The notes: generated by a model from the letters alone, not told the origin. A DNA stretch of 58,469 bases from an uncultured Prevotellaceae bacterium (GCA_900318815.1 ONMA01000018.1:57883-116351); one strand, 5' to 3'. Counted from the first letter of the stretch, positions 25,255-34,451 are shown. Numbers and translations are program-made.

Positions 25255-26427
25255 ATGGTTGTCGGTTTGACATTGGCATTGCTTCTCCTGAGTCTCGCTT
25301 GCGAGGCGCAGCATTCGCCCTATAGCTTGAAATTCACCGTTTCACCGAAGGAGTTTGTCGATACCATCCCTTTGGACTATGTGCGTGGCCAGGTTCTATT
25401 GCCCGTCCGTTTCGGCAACAAGTCCTGTCGTTTTCTCTTCGATACAGGAGCCAGCCAGACCACTTTCTTTGCCGATGCCATCCCCGAGGGCGCAACACCT
25501 GCAGGCTTCACCGTGTCGCACGATGCCATTGCTTCGCGCGACACGGTGAGCAAGTTTTATCTGCCGCCTATGACTATTGGCTCCACTACGTTCACGGGTT
25601 GTCAGGCCACGGTGCAGCAACGCATAGGCCGTAATCCGCAGAGCTTCGATGGAATCATTGGTTTTGATATTATCTGTAGAGGTCTCAGTGCCAAAATCGA
25701 CGTTCGTAATGGGCTTCTTATCTTGACTGACCGCCCTGATTTTTTTCAAGACGAAACAGGCATCTGCCTGAAGTACAAGCTCAACCTCCATGTGCCATAC
25801 GTGGAGGTATGCCCTTTCGGCAACTATCGTGAGCAGGCACTCTTCGATACGGGCAGTCGTCAGCTCTATATGATGCATAAACGGAGTTTTGACAAGGGTG
25901 TGCGACAGACGAAGACAAACCTTGGCTCGCAGATGGAGGGACGCTGCATGGGGCGGCATGCCATTGGACACGGAGGGGTAGAACCTCGTGGTGAAGTCGT
26001 TTTCTTGGCTCTTGACCGTCTGTTACTGGGACAGTTTGCTTTCTGCGATGTGCATACGCTGACCACGACCGGCGATTCCCACATTGGTTCGAAGCTATTG
26101 GAGTATGGCGCTGTGGTGTTCAATCCCAAGCGGCGTAGCCTGTGTTTCCAGCCTTACGGAAACGCCCGCAGTGCAGTGGTGGCCAATCAGCCATTAGACA
26201 AAGTGGTTGTTCCCGTTAGTAACCGCCCTGTCGTTGGCCTTGTGCGCGTAGGTTCTGAGCCTTATCACTTAGGTTTCCGTGAGGGCGACATCATTCTGAT
26301 GATTGATCAGCGGCCAGTCAATACTTTTGCCGATTACCTTCGATTCCAACCTGTACTTGGTTGCACCTATACCTTCATTTTATGCGATTCCAACGGTAAT
26401 TTGAAGCAAGTGGATTGCATTTGGTGA
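25255..26427 (+). CDS. Secreted retropepsin-like aspartic protease with PDZ domain
   Basis: A 390-aa protein with a hydrophobic leader (LTLALLLLSLACEAQ) and two retropepsin-type active-site motifs in one chain: FLFDTGASQTTF (about residues 60-71) and ALFDTGSRQLYM (about 199-210). Flap-like and FDGIIGFD segments lie between them. The C terminus has a PDZ-like region (VGSEPYHLGFREGDIILMID). It is probably a periplasmic or cell-surface aspartic protease; the substrate is unknown. The A/T-rich palindrome upstream separates it from the S46 gene. Confidence 0.78.
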   Translation: MVVGLTLALLLLSLACEAQHSPYSLKFTVSPKEFVDTIPLDYVRGQVLLPVRFGNKSCRFLFDTGASQTTFFADAIPEGATPAGFTVSHDAIASRDTVSKFYLPPMTIGSTTFTGCQATVQQRIGRNPQSFDGIIGFDIICRGLSAKIDVRNGLLILTDRPDFFQDETGICLKYKLNLHVPYVEVCPFGNYREQALFDTGSRQLYMMHKRSFDKGVRQTKTNLGSQMEGRCMGRHAIGHGGVEPRGEVVFLALDRLLLGQFAFCDVHTLTTTGDSHIGSKLLEYGAVVFNPKRRSLCFQPYGNARSAVVANQPLDKVVVPVSNRPVVGLVRVGSEPYHLGFREGDIILMIDQRPVNTFADYLRFQPVLGCTYTFILCDSNGNLKQVDCIW

Positions 26428-26442
26428 TAATCAAAAAATAAC

Positions 26443-26475
26443 TTCTTGCCTTGCAAGCGACCAGAGGTCGAGCGG
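26443..26475. repeat. Half-copy of an intergenic palindromic repeat
   Basis: The core AAGCGACCAGAGGTCGAGCG is shared with 33961-34055 and, with changes, with both arms of 35493-35702. It fills part of the 84-nt gap before the convergent TrhP gene. Confidence 0.75.
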
Positions 26476-26511
26476 GTACAAAATAGAACACAGAGACACA
26501 GCGTTGAACTA

Positions 26512-27762
26512 TTATGATGGGGTGTCGGTCTCTAACTTGAAGAGTTTGTCGCTGGGACGTATCTTCCCCGTGACGGGAATGGCGATGCGCTGGCCTTGTG
26601 GGGCCACTTCAACTGGATTGCCGTCGTTGTCGTGAATCTCGGTGGCGGTGAGATACATGACACCTGTGGTAGGGCCCGTGACGAGGAGCTTGTCGCCTAA
26701 GCGGAACGTGGTGGCCTCTACGGTGAACTCGGCTACGCCCAGGCGCGAGAAGTACTTCACGCCCTTACCTATGTAGACCTTGCGCTCCGTAGCGCAGGAG
26801 CCGTAGTTCTTGTTCCATTCGCCAAGGAGCTGTCCTTGGTAGTAACCGTCCCAGAAACCCCGGTTGAAGACGCGGGCCAGCCGTTCATCCCATTCGTCCT
26901 TGCGTTCCTCGGTAAAGGTGCTGTCGAGTACGGCCTGAATAGCCTCCTTGTAGCACTTCACTACCGTGTAGACATATTCAGGCCCACGGGCACGACCTTC
27001 AATCTTGAACACGCGCACACCGCTATTCATCAACTTGTCGATGAAACGGACGGTTTTCAAGTCTTTCGGGCTCATGATGTACTTGTTGTCAATCTCTAAC
27101 TGGTGCCCTGTCTCATTGTCGGTGGCGGTGTAGGAACGACGGCATATCTGTACGCACTCGCCTCGGTTGGCACTTCTGTTGGCCTCGTGGAGCGACATGT
27201 AGCACTTGCCGGAGATGGCCATGCAGAGTGCACCGTGGCAGAACATCTCGATGCGCACCTGTCGGCCGCTTGGACCGCAGATGTTCTCTTCCTCGATATG
27301 GCGGTAGATGTCGGTCACCTGTTCCATGCGCAGTTCGCGGGCCAGTACCACCACGTCGGCAAACTGAGCGTAGAAGCGGAGAGCCTCGACGTTCGATATA
27401 TTGAGTTGTGTGGAAAGGTGAACCTCCACTCCTGCACATCTGCAATACTGCATCACCGCTACGTCGCTGGCAATGATGGCACTGATATGGGCGTCGTGAG
27501 CGGCATCAATAATCTGCCGCATCAGTTCCAGGTCTTCCTGATAGATGATGGTGTTCACCGTGAGGTAGCTCTTCATGCCGTGTTCCTGACAGGTCTGGGC
27601 AATGAAGTGTAGGTCGTCGATGGTGAACGTTGAGGCCGAGTGAGCGCGCATGTTCAACTTCTCTATGCCGAAGTAGATGCTGTCGGCTCCCGCCTGGATG
27701 GCAGCGGCCAGCGACTCCCGGCTGCCCACAGGGGCCATGATCTCAAATTCGTTGACGTTCAT
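26512..27762 (-). CDS. trhP: U32-family protein, tRNA hydroxylation factor TrhP
   Basis: A 416-aa protein starting MNVNEFEIMAPVGSRESL with AAIQAGADSIYFGI, the signature of peptidase U32 proteins. The four-cysteine cluster is visible (FCHGALCMAISGKC, then GECVQICRRSY), as in TrhP/YegQ, which is needed for 5-hydroxyuridine at position 34 of certain tRNAs. A C-terminal barrel-like domain follows. The name is given by family knowledge; other U32 members act on 23S rRNA or ubiquinone. The start overlaps the LOG gene stop by 4 nt, so they are one operon. Confidence 0.8.
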   Translation of the reverse strand: MNVNEFEIMAPVGSRESLAAAIQAGADSIYFGIEKLNMRAHSASTFTIDDLHFIAQTCQEHGMKSYLTVNTIIYQEDLELMRQIIDAAHDAHISAIIASDVAVMQYCRCAGVEVHLSTQLNISNVEALRFYAQFADVVVLARELRMEQVTDIYRHIEEENICGPSGRQVRIEMFCHGALCMAISGKCYMSLHEANRSANRGECVQICRRSYTATDNETGHQLEIDNKYIMSPKDLKTVRFIDKLMNSGVRVFKIEGRARGPEYVYTVVKCYKEAIQAVLDSTFTEERKDEWDERLARVFNRGFWDGYYQGQLLGEWNKNYGSCATERKVYIGKGVKYFSRLGVAEFTVEATTFRLGDKLLVTGPTTGVMYLTATEIHDNDGNPVEVAPQGQRIAIPVTGKIRPSDKLFKLETDTPS

Positions 27763-28292
27763 TCTCCTAAAGAAGTGATTAGTTCGTCTAATGTGTTGAC
27801 CACCGTGATATACTCACGCCATTGCTTGCGGGTGACGCCTTTTTGATGCAGGTTGTCGAGGCAGGCAATGAGCGAGTCCCAGAATCCTTTCATGTTCCAG
27901 AGAATGACGGGCTTGTTGAAGTAGTCGAGTGTTTTCATCGACGTGACGGTGAACAGTTCGTCGAGTGTGCCTATGCCGCCGGGCAGGATGATGAAGGCAT
28001 CGCTCTGGTCCATCATCAGTTGTTTGCGGTCGGTCAGGTCCTCGCAGGGGATGTGTACGTCGAGCCAGGGACTCAGGCGTCCCATATCCTCAATGCGTCG
28101 AGGCACCACTCCGATAACCATTCCGCCGGCCAGCTTCGCCGCCTTGCTCACTGAGTGCATGAGACCAGCGTCGTGACCGCCGAACACTATGCTGTGCCCG
28201 TTTTCGGCAGCCCATATTGCTAATTGTTTCGTATTTGTGATAAAATCGGGATCCAGCCCGTTGTTGGCCGAACAGAAGATACAGAGCTTCAT
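27759..28292 (-). CDS. LOG-family protein (TIGR00730)
   Basis: A 177-aa protein from MKLCIFCSANNGLDPDF; the upstream in-frame ATG would overlap the previous gene. The LOG nucleotide-binding motifs are present: FGGHDAGLM and LPGGIGTLDELF. Such proteins hydrolyse nucleoside monophosphates (cytokinin-activating in plants and some bacteria; pyrimidine nucleotide nucleosidase-like in others). The cellular role here is unknown. It starts 4 nt after the Rpn gene stop and overlaps trhP by 4 nt. Confidence 0.85.
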   Translation of the reverse strand: MKLCIFCSANNGLDPDFITNTKQLAIWAAENGHSIVFGGHDAGLMHSVSKAAKLAGGMVIGVVPRRIEDMGRLSPWLDVHIPCEDLTDRKQLMMDQSDAFIILPGGIGTLDELFTVTSMKTLDYFNKPVILWNMKGFWDSLIACLDNLHQKGVTRKQWREYITVVNTLDELITSLGE

Positions 28293-28296
28293 ATAA

Positions 28297-29271
28297 CTAT
28301 AACGCCTCAATGGTCTCAATGGTGAGACCTGTGTATTTTGAAATCAAGCAGGCCGGCATGCCGTCGGCTTTCATCTGGCGAGCACTGGCTTTGGCTTTGC
28401 TGAGTTCTCCCTCAGCACGTCCTTTCTCGATGCCCTCAGCACGTCCTTTCTCGATGCCCTCTTCCCAACCATCAGAGTAGCCGTCGGAGAACCCGTCGGA
28501 GAACCCGTCGGAGCGGGCGGTCTCGTAGGCATCTCTGGCGGCATGGACACTGACCATGTAGTCGTCGTAGGCACGGCGTTCTTTGTCCGTCATGCTCATG
28601 ATAGCCAGTTTCTCGCGGGCGGCCTGTAGGCCAGGTACGTTGGTGTCTTCGCGGATGATGGCATCCTTCAGGTACTGCATCCATTCCTCGATGGGCGTGC
28701 GGGCCACCTCGTTGAACTTGTCTATGATGAGCAGAAAAAATTCGGGGAACACCTCTCCGGGCATCGTCACCCGCTTGGTACTCTTGCTGATGTACTGATG
28801 TTCGTTCTCCGTCTTGAATTGAAGCACAGAGTCCTTCTTCGTCATGCCGTGGAACGTCATGAGTCCGTGGTAGGCATAGTCGTCGCCACTGCCGAAGTCG
28901 AAGTAGAGGATATTGATAGAGTAGATTTTCTTGATGACGTTGTAGTCCCGGCCAATGCTGATTTGGTCGATGATGTTCTTGGCTGTGCCGAAGAGGATGC
29001 GCTGGAAGAAGTCGCTTTCCTTCGTCAGTTGCACCTCCACGATGATATATTCGCCCGCAGCCGTCTTGGCCTTCACGTCCACGCGGTTGGTCTTGTCTTC
29101 ACGGCTGTCCTGATTGCCCTCGCTTTCCAGTATCTCGGTAATGGTCACAGCCTCACCCAAGAGCACGGTGATAAGCCCTTCCAGCACCTCTTTGTTTGCC
29201 TTGTCGCGAAGAATGCGTTTGATGGCCCAGTCGAAGCGTACATATTTGCTTTTCTCTGTCATAGTCTGCAT
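28297..29271 (-). CDS. Rpn-family PD-(D/E)XK nuclease (transposase_31-like)
   Basis: A 324-aa protein starting near MQTMTEKSKYVRFDWAIKR. The open frame extends to 29370 but a TATTTTTG -7 element at 29321-29314 lies inside that extension, so the start is 29271 or 29262. The nuclease core reads NRVDVKAK, then EYIIVEVQL, and FQRILFGTAK, typical of Rpn proteins that promote recombination in some bacteria. The C terminus is a low-complexity DGFSDGFSDGYSDG and EGIEKGRAEGIEKGRAEG tail ending in LISKYTGLTIETI. It is a paralogue of the protein at 31418-32311. Confidence 0.85.
   Translation of the reverse strand: MQTMTEKSKYVRFDWAIKRILRDKANKEVLEGLITVLLGEAVTITEILESEGNQDSREDKTNRVDVKAKTAAGEYIIVEVQLTKESDFFQRILFGTAKNIIDQISIGRDYNVIKKIYSINILYFDFGSGDDYAYHGLMTFHGMTKKDSVLQFKTENEHQYISKSTKRVTMPGEVFPEFFLLIIDKFNEVARTPIEEWMQYLKDAIIREDTNVPGLQAAREKLAIMSMTDKERRAYDDYMVSVHAARDAYETARSDGFSDGFSDGYSDGWEEGIEKGRAEGIEKGRAEGELSKAKASARQMKADGMPACLISKYTGLTIETIEAL
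28409..28512 (-). repeat. Tandem repeats in the Rpn tail
   Basis: Two exact 24-nt copies (28409-28432 and 28433-28456) encode EGIEKGRA units, and a 12-nt unit is repeated at 28483-28506 with a partial third copy. Such tracts can change length by slippage. Confidence 0.85.
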
Positions 29272-29423
29272 TGTTTTATGTCTTGTAGGTAACTTGTGTT
29301 CTATTATCGTCTGCAAAAATAATGTTTTTTCCCGATAGGGGCAAGAAAACTCGTGAAAAAGTATATTCATTGAGAATTTATTTGTAAATTTGCAGCATCA
29401 GAGACAAAAAAAGAACAATCAGA

Positions 29424-31334
29424 ATGAAGACGTTTGAAGAACTGGGCGTCAGTGCCGAAGTGCGTCGCGCCATCGAAGAGCTGGGTTTCGTTAGCCCCAT
29501 GCCGGTTCAGGAAGCCGTGATTCCTTATTTGTTGGAGAGCCGCCGTGACGTGATTGCCCTGGCCCAGACGGGTACGGGAAAGACCGCTGCCTTTGGCATT
29601 CCCCTTTTGCAGCGTATCGACACCACGCGCCGCGAGACGCAGGCGCTGGTGCTGAGTCCCACCCGCGAGCTGTGCCTGCAGATTGCCGGCGACCTGCGCG
29701 ACTTTGCCAAGTATATCGACGGCGTTCACGTGGAGGCCGTCTATGGCGGTGCCGCCATCGAACCGCAGATACGCACGCTGAAGAAAGGTGTGCAGATCAT
29801 CGTGGCCACGCCGGGCCGACTCATCGACCTGAAGAACCGTGGCTTCGCCCAGTTGGAGAAAGTGGGCAATATCGTGCTCGACGAGGCCGACGAGATGCTG
29901 AACATGGGCTTCTCCGACAGTATCAACGAGATATTCGAGTCGCTGCCCGAGGAGCATGCCACGCTCATGTTCTCGGCCACCATGAGCCGTGAGGTGGAGA
30001 AGGTGGCCAAGAAATACCTGCACGACTATGAGGAGATTGTGGTGGGCTCGCGCAACGAGGGTGCCGAGAACGTGAACCACATCTATTACATGGTGCATGC
30101 CAAGGACAAGTACCTGGCACTGAAGCGCATCGTGGACTTCTATCCTAAGATTTTCGCCATTATCTTCTGCCGCACGAAAATCGAGACCCAGGAGATTGCC
30201 GACAAACTCATCAAGGATGGCTACAACGCCGAGTCGCTGCACGGCGACCTCTCGCAGCAGCAGCGCGACCTGACGATGCAGAAGTTCCGCCAGCATCTGA
30301 CGCAGTTGCTCGTGGCAACCGATGTGGCTGCCCGTGGACTGGACGTCGACGACCTGACGCATGTCATCAACTACGGGCTTCCCGATGATATTGAGAACTA
30401 CACCCACCGCTCTGGCCGCACGGGTCGCGCAGGAAAGAAGGGCACCAGTATCTCTATCATTCACTCGAAGGAGAAGCACAAGATTCGCAACATCGAGAAG
30501 GAGATTGGCAAGCAGTTCGTGGAGGCCGAGATACCGAGGGCCGAGGAGATTTGCAAGAAGCAGCTCTACAAGGTGATGGACCAGATAGTGAAGACCGACG
30601 TGGACGACGAGGAGATCGCGCCCTTCATGGACGACATCAGCCGCTACTTCGAGTATATCGACAAGGAAGAGCTTATCAAGAAGATTGTGTCGATGGAGTT
30701 TGGCAAGTTCATCTCCTACTATGCCGACGCACCGGAGATTGAGAAGGTGGAGGTGGGGAAGAAGAAGGAGAAGAGTGGCCAGCAGTCCGACCGGCAGAAG
30801 CGCATGAACAAGGCGCAGGCAGGCTATCGCAGGCTGTTCATCAACCTGGGCAAGCGCGACGGCTTCTACCCCGGCGAGTTGATGCAGACGCTGAACCGCT
30901 ATGTGGGCGGCAGGCAGGAGGTGGGCCACATTGACCTGCTCGACACCATTAGCTATTTCGAGGTGCCCGAGAAGGATGCCCGCAAGGTGATGACTCAGCT
31001 GTCGGGCATTAGGTTCAAGGGGCGTCAGGTGCGTTGCAACGATGCCGAGGACGATGCCAAAGCAGCACCCGGGCCGCGTCAGGGCGCGACGGCTCCGAAA
31101 TTAATAGGCGACAGGAGTCAGGGCAAACGAAACCGCGATGGTGCTAATCCAAGGGCCGACAAGCCTCGTCGGGGCAAGGACAGGGTACAGGACGAGTTTG
31201 TCAACCCCCATCGGAAATACAAGAAAGATGACTGGAAGGAACTGATGCGCCCCAAGCGTGGAGGTGAGCTTAGGGGCGAGGAACCCGACTTTAGCGAGGA
31301 AGGATGGGCTCGCCGTCGTCCGAAGAAGAAGTGA
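29424..31334 (+). CDS. DEAD-box RNA helicase (DeaD/CsdA-like)
   Basis: A 636-aa helicase. Motifs in order: Q motif GFVSPMPVQ, AQTGTGKT, PTRELCLQ, TPGR, DEAD, SATM, RGLDVDD and HRSGRTGRAG. The core ends near residue 360, and a C-terminal RNA-binding region follows (RLFINLGKRDGFYPGELMQ, the DbpA-type RRM), then a basic tail rich in K and R. DeaD-type enzymes help ribosome assembly and mRNA turnover, especially in the cold. A TAAATTTG element lies at 29385-29392. Two Rpn genes flank it on the opposite strand. Confidence 0.93.
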   Translation: MKTFEELGVSAEVRRAIEELGFVSPMPVQEAVIPYLLESRRDVIALAQTGTGKTAAFGIPLLQRIDTTRRETQALVLSPTRELCLQIAGDLRDFAKYIDGVHVEAVYGGAAIEPQIRTLKKGVQIIVATPGRLIDLKNRGFAQLEKVGNIVLDEADEMLNMGFSDSINEIFESLPEEHATLMFSATMSREVEKVAKKYLHDYEEIVVGSRNEGAENVNHIYYMVHAKDKYLALKRIVDFYPKIFAIIFCRTKIETQEIADKLIKDGYNAESLHGDLSQQQRDLTMQKFRQHLTQLLVATDVAARGLDVDDLTHVINYGLPDDIENYTHRSGRTGRAGKKGTSISIIHSKEKHKIRNIEKEIGKQFVEAEIPRAEEICKKQLYKVMDQIVKTDVDDEEIAPFMDDISRYFEYIDKEELIKKIVSMEFGKFISYYADAPEIEKVEVGKKKEKSGQQSDRQKRMNKAQAGYRRLFINLGKRDGFYPGELMQTLNRYVGGRQEVGHIDLLDTISYFEVPEKDARKVMTQLSGIRFKGRQVRCNDAEDDAKAAPGPRQGATAPKLIGDRSQGKRNRDGANPRADKPRRGKDRVQDEFVNPHRKYKKDDWKELMRPKRGGELRGEEPDFSEEGWARRRPKKK

Positions 31335-31368
31335 CTCTACATAAAAATGATGCCGTCAACTCTCCGTT

Positions 31369-31408
31369 CCCCCGTTCGTTCGGATTTGGAAATCCGACTG
31401 AACGGGGG
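31369..31408. terminator. Bidirectional hairpin between convergent genes
   Basis: Stem arms 31369-31387 and 31390-31408 pair at 17 of 19 positions around a 2-nt centre. It lies between the helicase stop and the Rpn stop, where a shared terminator is expected. Its half-site AAATCCGACTGAACGG also occurs at 33961-34055 and 57886-57977. Confidence 0.65.
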
Positions 31409-31417
31409 GATATTATA

Positions 31418-32311
31418 TCACAATTGTTTCAACTCTTCCAGCGTCAGACTGGTGGCCTTGGCAATGTCCATGTCGGGAAGGCCCATGCTCTTCAGTTTCC
31501 GTGCTACAGCAATACGCTCTTCCTCGCGTCCTTTCTCACGTCCTTGCAGATAGCCTTCGGCATGTCCCTCCAGCTTCCCCTCGCCCCGGGCGGTGACAAT
31601 CTGGTCGGCCAGGATGACGCGGTTGTCGATGTAGCGGCGGTAGGCCGCCTGCTCCTCACGGCTCATGCGGGCGAAGCGCAACTTCTCGCGGGCCTCCTGC
31701 AGGCCGGGTGCGTCGGCATCCTCGGGTATCTCCGTGTTCGCCAGGAAGTAGGCCCACTGGTCCAGCGGAACCCTCGACCAGCGGTTGAAGTCGTTCACCT
31801 TTAGGATGACGTACTCCGGGAACAGCTTGTAGACCTCGTCCACGCCGAACTTCTGCTGCTGGAAGGCCGACAACTGCAGCACGTCGCCGAAGTGCGCACC
31901 GCGGAACTCCGTCTTGCCACGGTAGATGAAGTCCTTCCCCTGACCGAGGTCGAAGTACACGATGTTGATGCTGTACACCTTCTTCACGTTTTCATAATTC
32001 TTCCCGCTGTCTATGTATTCCGTCACCAGCTTCGACGCGCCAAAGAGGATGCGCTGGAAGTAGGCGAACTCCGACTCGCCCTGCACCTCGACGAGCAGCA
32101 GCTCGCCGTCCTCGTCCTCGGCCAGCAGGTCCACGCGATTCATCTTCGCGTCGTCGCGGTCCTTGTTGCTCTCGCTCTCAAGCAGGCGGTGAATCCTCAC
32201 GGGCTTTTCCAGCAGGGTCGACACGAAACCCTCCAGCACGCCGAAGTTGGCCTTGTCGCGCAGCTGCCGCTTCAGTGCCCAGTCAAAGCTGATAAATGTC
32301 TTGTCTCTCAT
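31418..32311 (-). CDS. Rpn-family PD-(D/E)XK nuclease, second paralogue
   Basis: A 297-aa protein starting MRDKTFISFDWALKRQLRD. The nuclease core is NRVDLLAE, ELLLVEVQGE and FQRILFGASK, parallel to the 28297-29271 protein. The C terminus is again a low-complexity linker (EGHAEGYLQGREKGREEE) followed by a short KATSLTLEEL helix. A TATATTTG -7 element is at 32341-32334. Rpn relatives increase recombination when expressed in E. coli, but a role in this organism is unknown. Confidence 0.87.
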   Translation of the reverse strand: MRDKTFISFDWALKRQLRDKANFGVLEGFVSTLLEKPVRIHRLLESESNKDRDDAKMNRVDLLAEDEDGELLLVEVQGESEFAYFQRILFGASKLVTEYIDSGKNYENVKKVYSINIVYFDLGQGKDFIYRGKTEFRGAHFGDVLQLSAFQQQKFGVDEVYKLFPEYVILKVNDFNRWSRVPLDQWAYFLANTEIPEDADAPGLQEAREKLRFARMSREEQAAYRRYIDNRVILADQIVTARGEGKLEGHAEGYLQGREKGREEERIAVARKLKSMGLPDMDIAKATSLTLEELKQL

Positions 32312-32611
32312 TCCTTATTCTTTTTATTTTCTGCAAATATAGTGCTTTTCCGTGATACGGCCAAGAAAAGGAAATAAAATGTGGGCAAGCGGCGAATAAT
32401 TCCGTCATTTTACTACGAATTGGAAGAATTGCTTTAATCTTGTTTGCTTAAAATTCCTTATTTTTGTAGCAGAATAGATGTTGTATAAGAAAAATGTTGT
32501 ATCTTTGCAGCAAACGTGCGCATAAAGGCAATCTAATAAAGACTATAATAAACAGAAAAAATGAACGCAGTATCAATGAACAACCTCTGGACATACCTCA
32601 AAGGCCTGCGT

Positions 32612-33910
32612 ATGAAACCAGAAAGAATGATTCTACTACTATTGTTTCCAGCATTGCTGATAGGCTGCGGAAGCGGAAATGACAACGAGCCGCAACTGGT
32701 GTCCCCACAGGAAGAGGAGGCTGTTCTTCCTGGAGAGAACAGTACACCCGAGGTCGTGCCCTTTAGCCTGACCGATACACAGAGGAATGCCGTTATGCGT
32801 AGCAACGACTTTGCGTTCAACCTCCATCGCATGATTAATGCAAATGAAGAATGGAACGACAAGAGCTACGTCGTGTCGCCCATGAGTCTGGCCTTTGTAC
32901 TGAGCATGCTGAACGATGGGGCCGTGGGCAACACCAGCCAGCAACTGATGCAACTGCTGGGCATACCCACGAATGACAAGGCGGCATATCAGGAACTGTG
33001 CAAGCTGCTGATAGAACAACTACCCAAGACCGACGAACAGGTGCAGATGCGACTGGCCGACCTGGTGGCTGCCGACAAGTCGGTGACCATGCATGATGCC
33101 TATTGCAAAGGAGTGCGCGACAGCTATTATGCCGAGGTAGCCACGCTAAATTTCGGCACGGTCGAGGCTACGAGCTATGTCAACGACTGGTGTAAGGAGC
33201 AGACGGAGGGGATGATTCCGAAGATTGTGGACAACCTGAGGGGAGTGCTTGCCGTGCTGAACGCCGTCTACTTCAAGGCTGTCTGGTCGGGAAAGTTCGA
33301 TGCCAAGGAAACCACCGACGAGAATTTCACGCTCGAAGACGGGACTCAGGTATCGCTGCCCATGATGCACCGAGAAGACTATGCCTACTACTATCACGGC
33401 GACATCTTTACCACATTAGGACTGCCATACGGTAGCGGACAGCATTGGATGATGTATGTCCTCCTGCCTAACGAGGGTAAGACCGTAGCAGACGTGGCTG
33501 GTGCCTTATCGGCTGAAAAATGGGAGACGATTGCAGAAAAAGTGAAATCTATGGGCATGGGTGTTGACGTTAAGCTGCCTCGCTTCCGTGTTGAGAGTGA
33601 GTTCGAACTGAACGACGTTCTGAAACAGATGGGTGCCACGGCGATGTTTGAACCGCATGGTGAGTTCCCGCTGATAACTCAGCAGGCTTTAGACCTGTAC
33701 GTGACGATGGTCAAACAGAAAGCCGCCGTCGAGGTGACAGAGGAAGGGACGGAGGCCGCTGCCGTAACCATAGCCTTGATAACGACAGCTGCAGGTCCGG
33801 ACGCTGAGCCCTTCGTTATGAAGTTCCACGCTAAGAAGCCGTTCCTGTTCCTTATCCAGGAGAGTACAAGCAGTGCCATTCCTTTTATGGGTATATTCAG
33901 GGGAATGTAA
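32612..33910 (+). CDS. Lipoprotein serpin (serine protease inhibitor)
   Basis: A 432-aa protein from the ATG at 32612, which gives a compact lipoprotein signal ending LLIGC; an in-frame ATG at 32561 would add 17 residues. The serpin fold is shown by NFHR-equivalent NLHRMINA, VLNAVYFKAVWSGKF and the C-terminal FLFLIQESTSSAIPFMG. The hinge EEGTEAAAVT is of the inhibitory type. Counting from the hinge glycine as P15, P1 falls on an alanine in ITTAAGP, suggesting an elastase-like target. As an outer-membrane lipoprotein it could protect the cell from host or neighbour proteases. Promoter element TATCTTTG at 32500-32507. Confidence 0.9.
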   Translation: MKPERMILLLLFPALLIGCGSGNDNEPQLVSPQEEEAVLPGENSTPEVVPFSLTDTQRNAVMRSNDFAFNLHRMINANEEWNDKSYVVSPMSLAFVLSMLNDGAVGNTSQQLMQLLGIPTNDKAAYQELCKLLIEQLPKTDEQVQMRLADLVAADKSVTMHDAYCKGVRDSYYAEVATLNFGTVEATSYVNDWCKEQTEGMIPKIVDNLRGVLAVLNAVYFKAVWSGKFDAKETTDENFTLEDGTQVSLPMMHREDYAYYYHGDIFTTLGLPYGSGQHWMMYVLLPNEGKTVADVAGALSAEKWETIAEKVKSMGMGVDVKLPRFRVESEFELNDVLKQMGATAMFEPHGEFPLITQQALDLYVTMVKQKAAVEVTEEGTEAAAVTIALITTAAGPDAEPFVMKFHAKKPFLFLIQESTSSAIPFMGIFRGM

Positions 33911-33960
33911 GTCAAGAAGATTAGCGAGATTTGCATCAAGATTGAAGGAACTATTTCGTA

Positions 33961-34055
33961 ATACTCGAAGCAGTCGGATTTCTTGCGTCCCTTTCGGTAG
34001 CAAGCGACCAGAGGTCGAGCGAGAAATCCGACTGAACGGAAATCCGACTGAATAG
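33961..34055. repeat. Palindromic intergenic repeat (CGACTGAACGG family)
   Basis: The left part has ACTCGAAGCAGTCGGATTTC and the right part AGAAATCCGACTGAACGG around an AAGCGACCAGAGGTCGAGCG core. It matches 57886-57977 in inverted orientation over most of its length. It is part of the 613-nt gap 33911-34523, which has no gene. Confidence 0.85.
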
Positions 34056-34093
34056 GGTATGGGGCGGATTGTGCAAGTAAGCCAGACGTGGAT

Positions 34094-34176
34094 AAATTCT
34101 CGAGAGAATTGAGCAGTAAGTATGCCATTTGGCAAAGGCAAAGCGGTACTTTACGCCTCAATTCTCTCGAGAATTT
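34094..34176. repeat. Perfect 20-bp inverted repeat
   Basis: Arms 34094-34113 and 34157-34176 are exact complements with a 43-nt spacer, and each arm is itself close to palindromic around TCTCGAGA. It may be a protein-binding site or a mobile-element remnant; nothing else points to its role. Confidence 0.75.
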
Positions 34177-34257
34177 AAGTGTAGAGAGGCATGATTTTTA
34201 CTGGAAGTACCGTGGATGTCGCAAGAGACGACAAAGGTACTGACGAAAGTTAGATTC

Positions 34258-34348
34258 CTGTCACCCTCCTGTCACCCTTGTCACCCTCGAAAAAGGGTGC
34301 AAACGCCCTGTATATCGGCATTCTGTCACCCTGTCACCCTTTTTTGAA
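34258..34348. repeat. TCACCCT-rich repeat element
   Basis: Multiple CTGTCACCCT units and a GGGTGCAAACG motif. The 54-nt part 34258-34310 matches 38401-38454 in inverted orientation. Such CACCCT tracts recur in the gap between buk and recO. Confidence 0.8.
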
Positions 34349-34451
34349 AAAAATCCTAGTATATAATGATTAAAAAAATAACTTATCACTCGCTTGTATT
34401 CCCTATGTTATCTTTTTGTTTTAATTTTATAGGTGATTTCCCGTTTGTTAT

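Noticed and set aside
29367-30929. 520-aa minus-strand frame opposite the DEAD-box gene
   Set aside because: Leu/His/Val-rich shadow; the plus-strand helicase motifs are complete.
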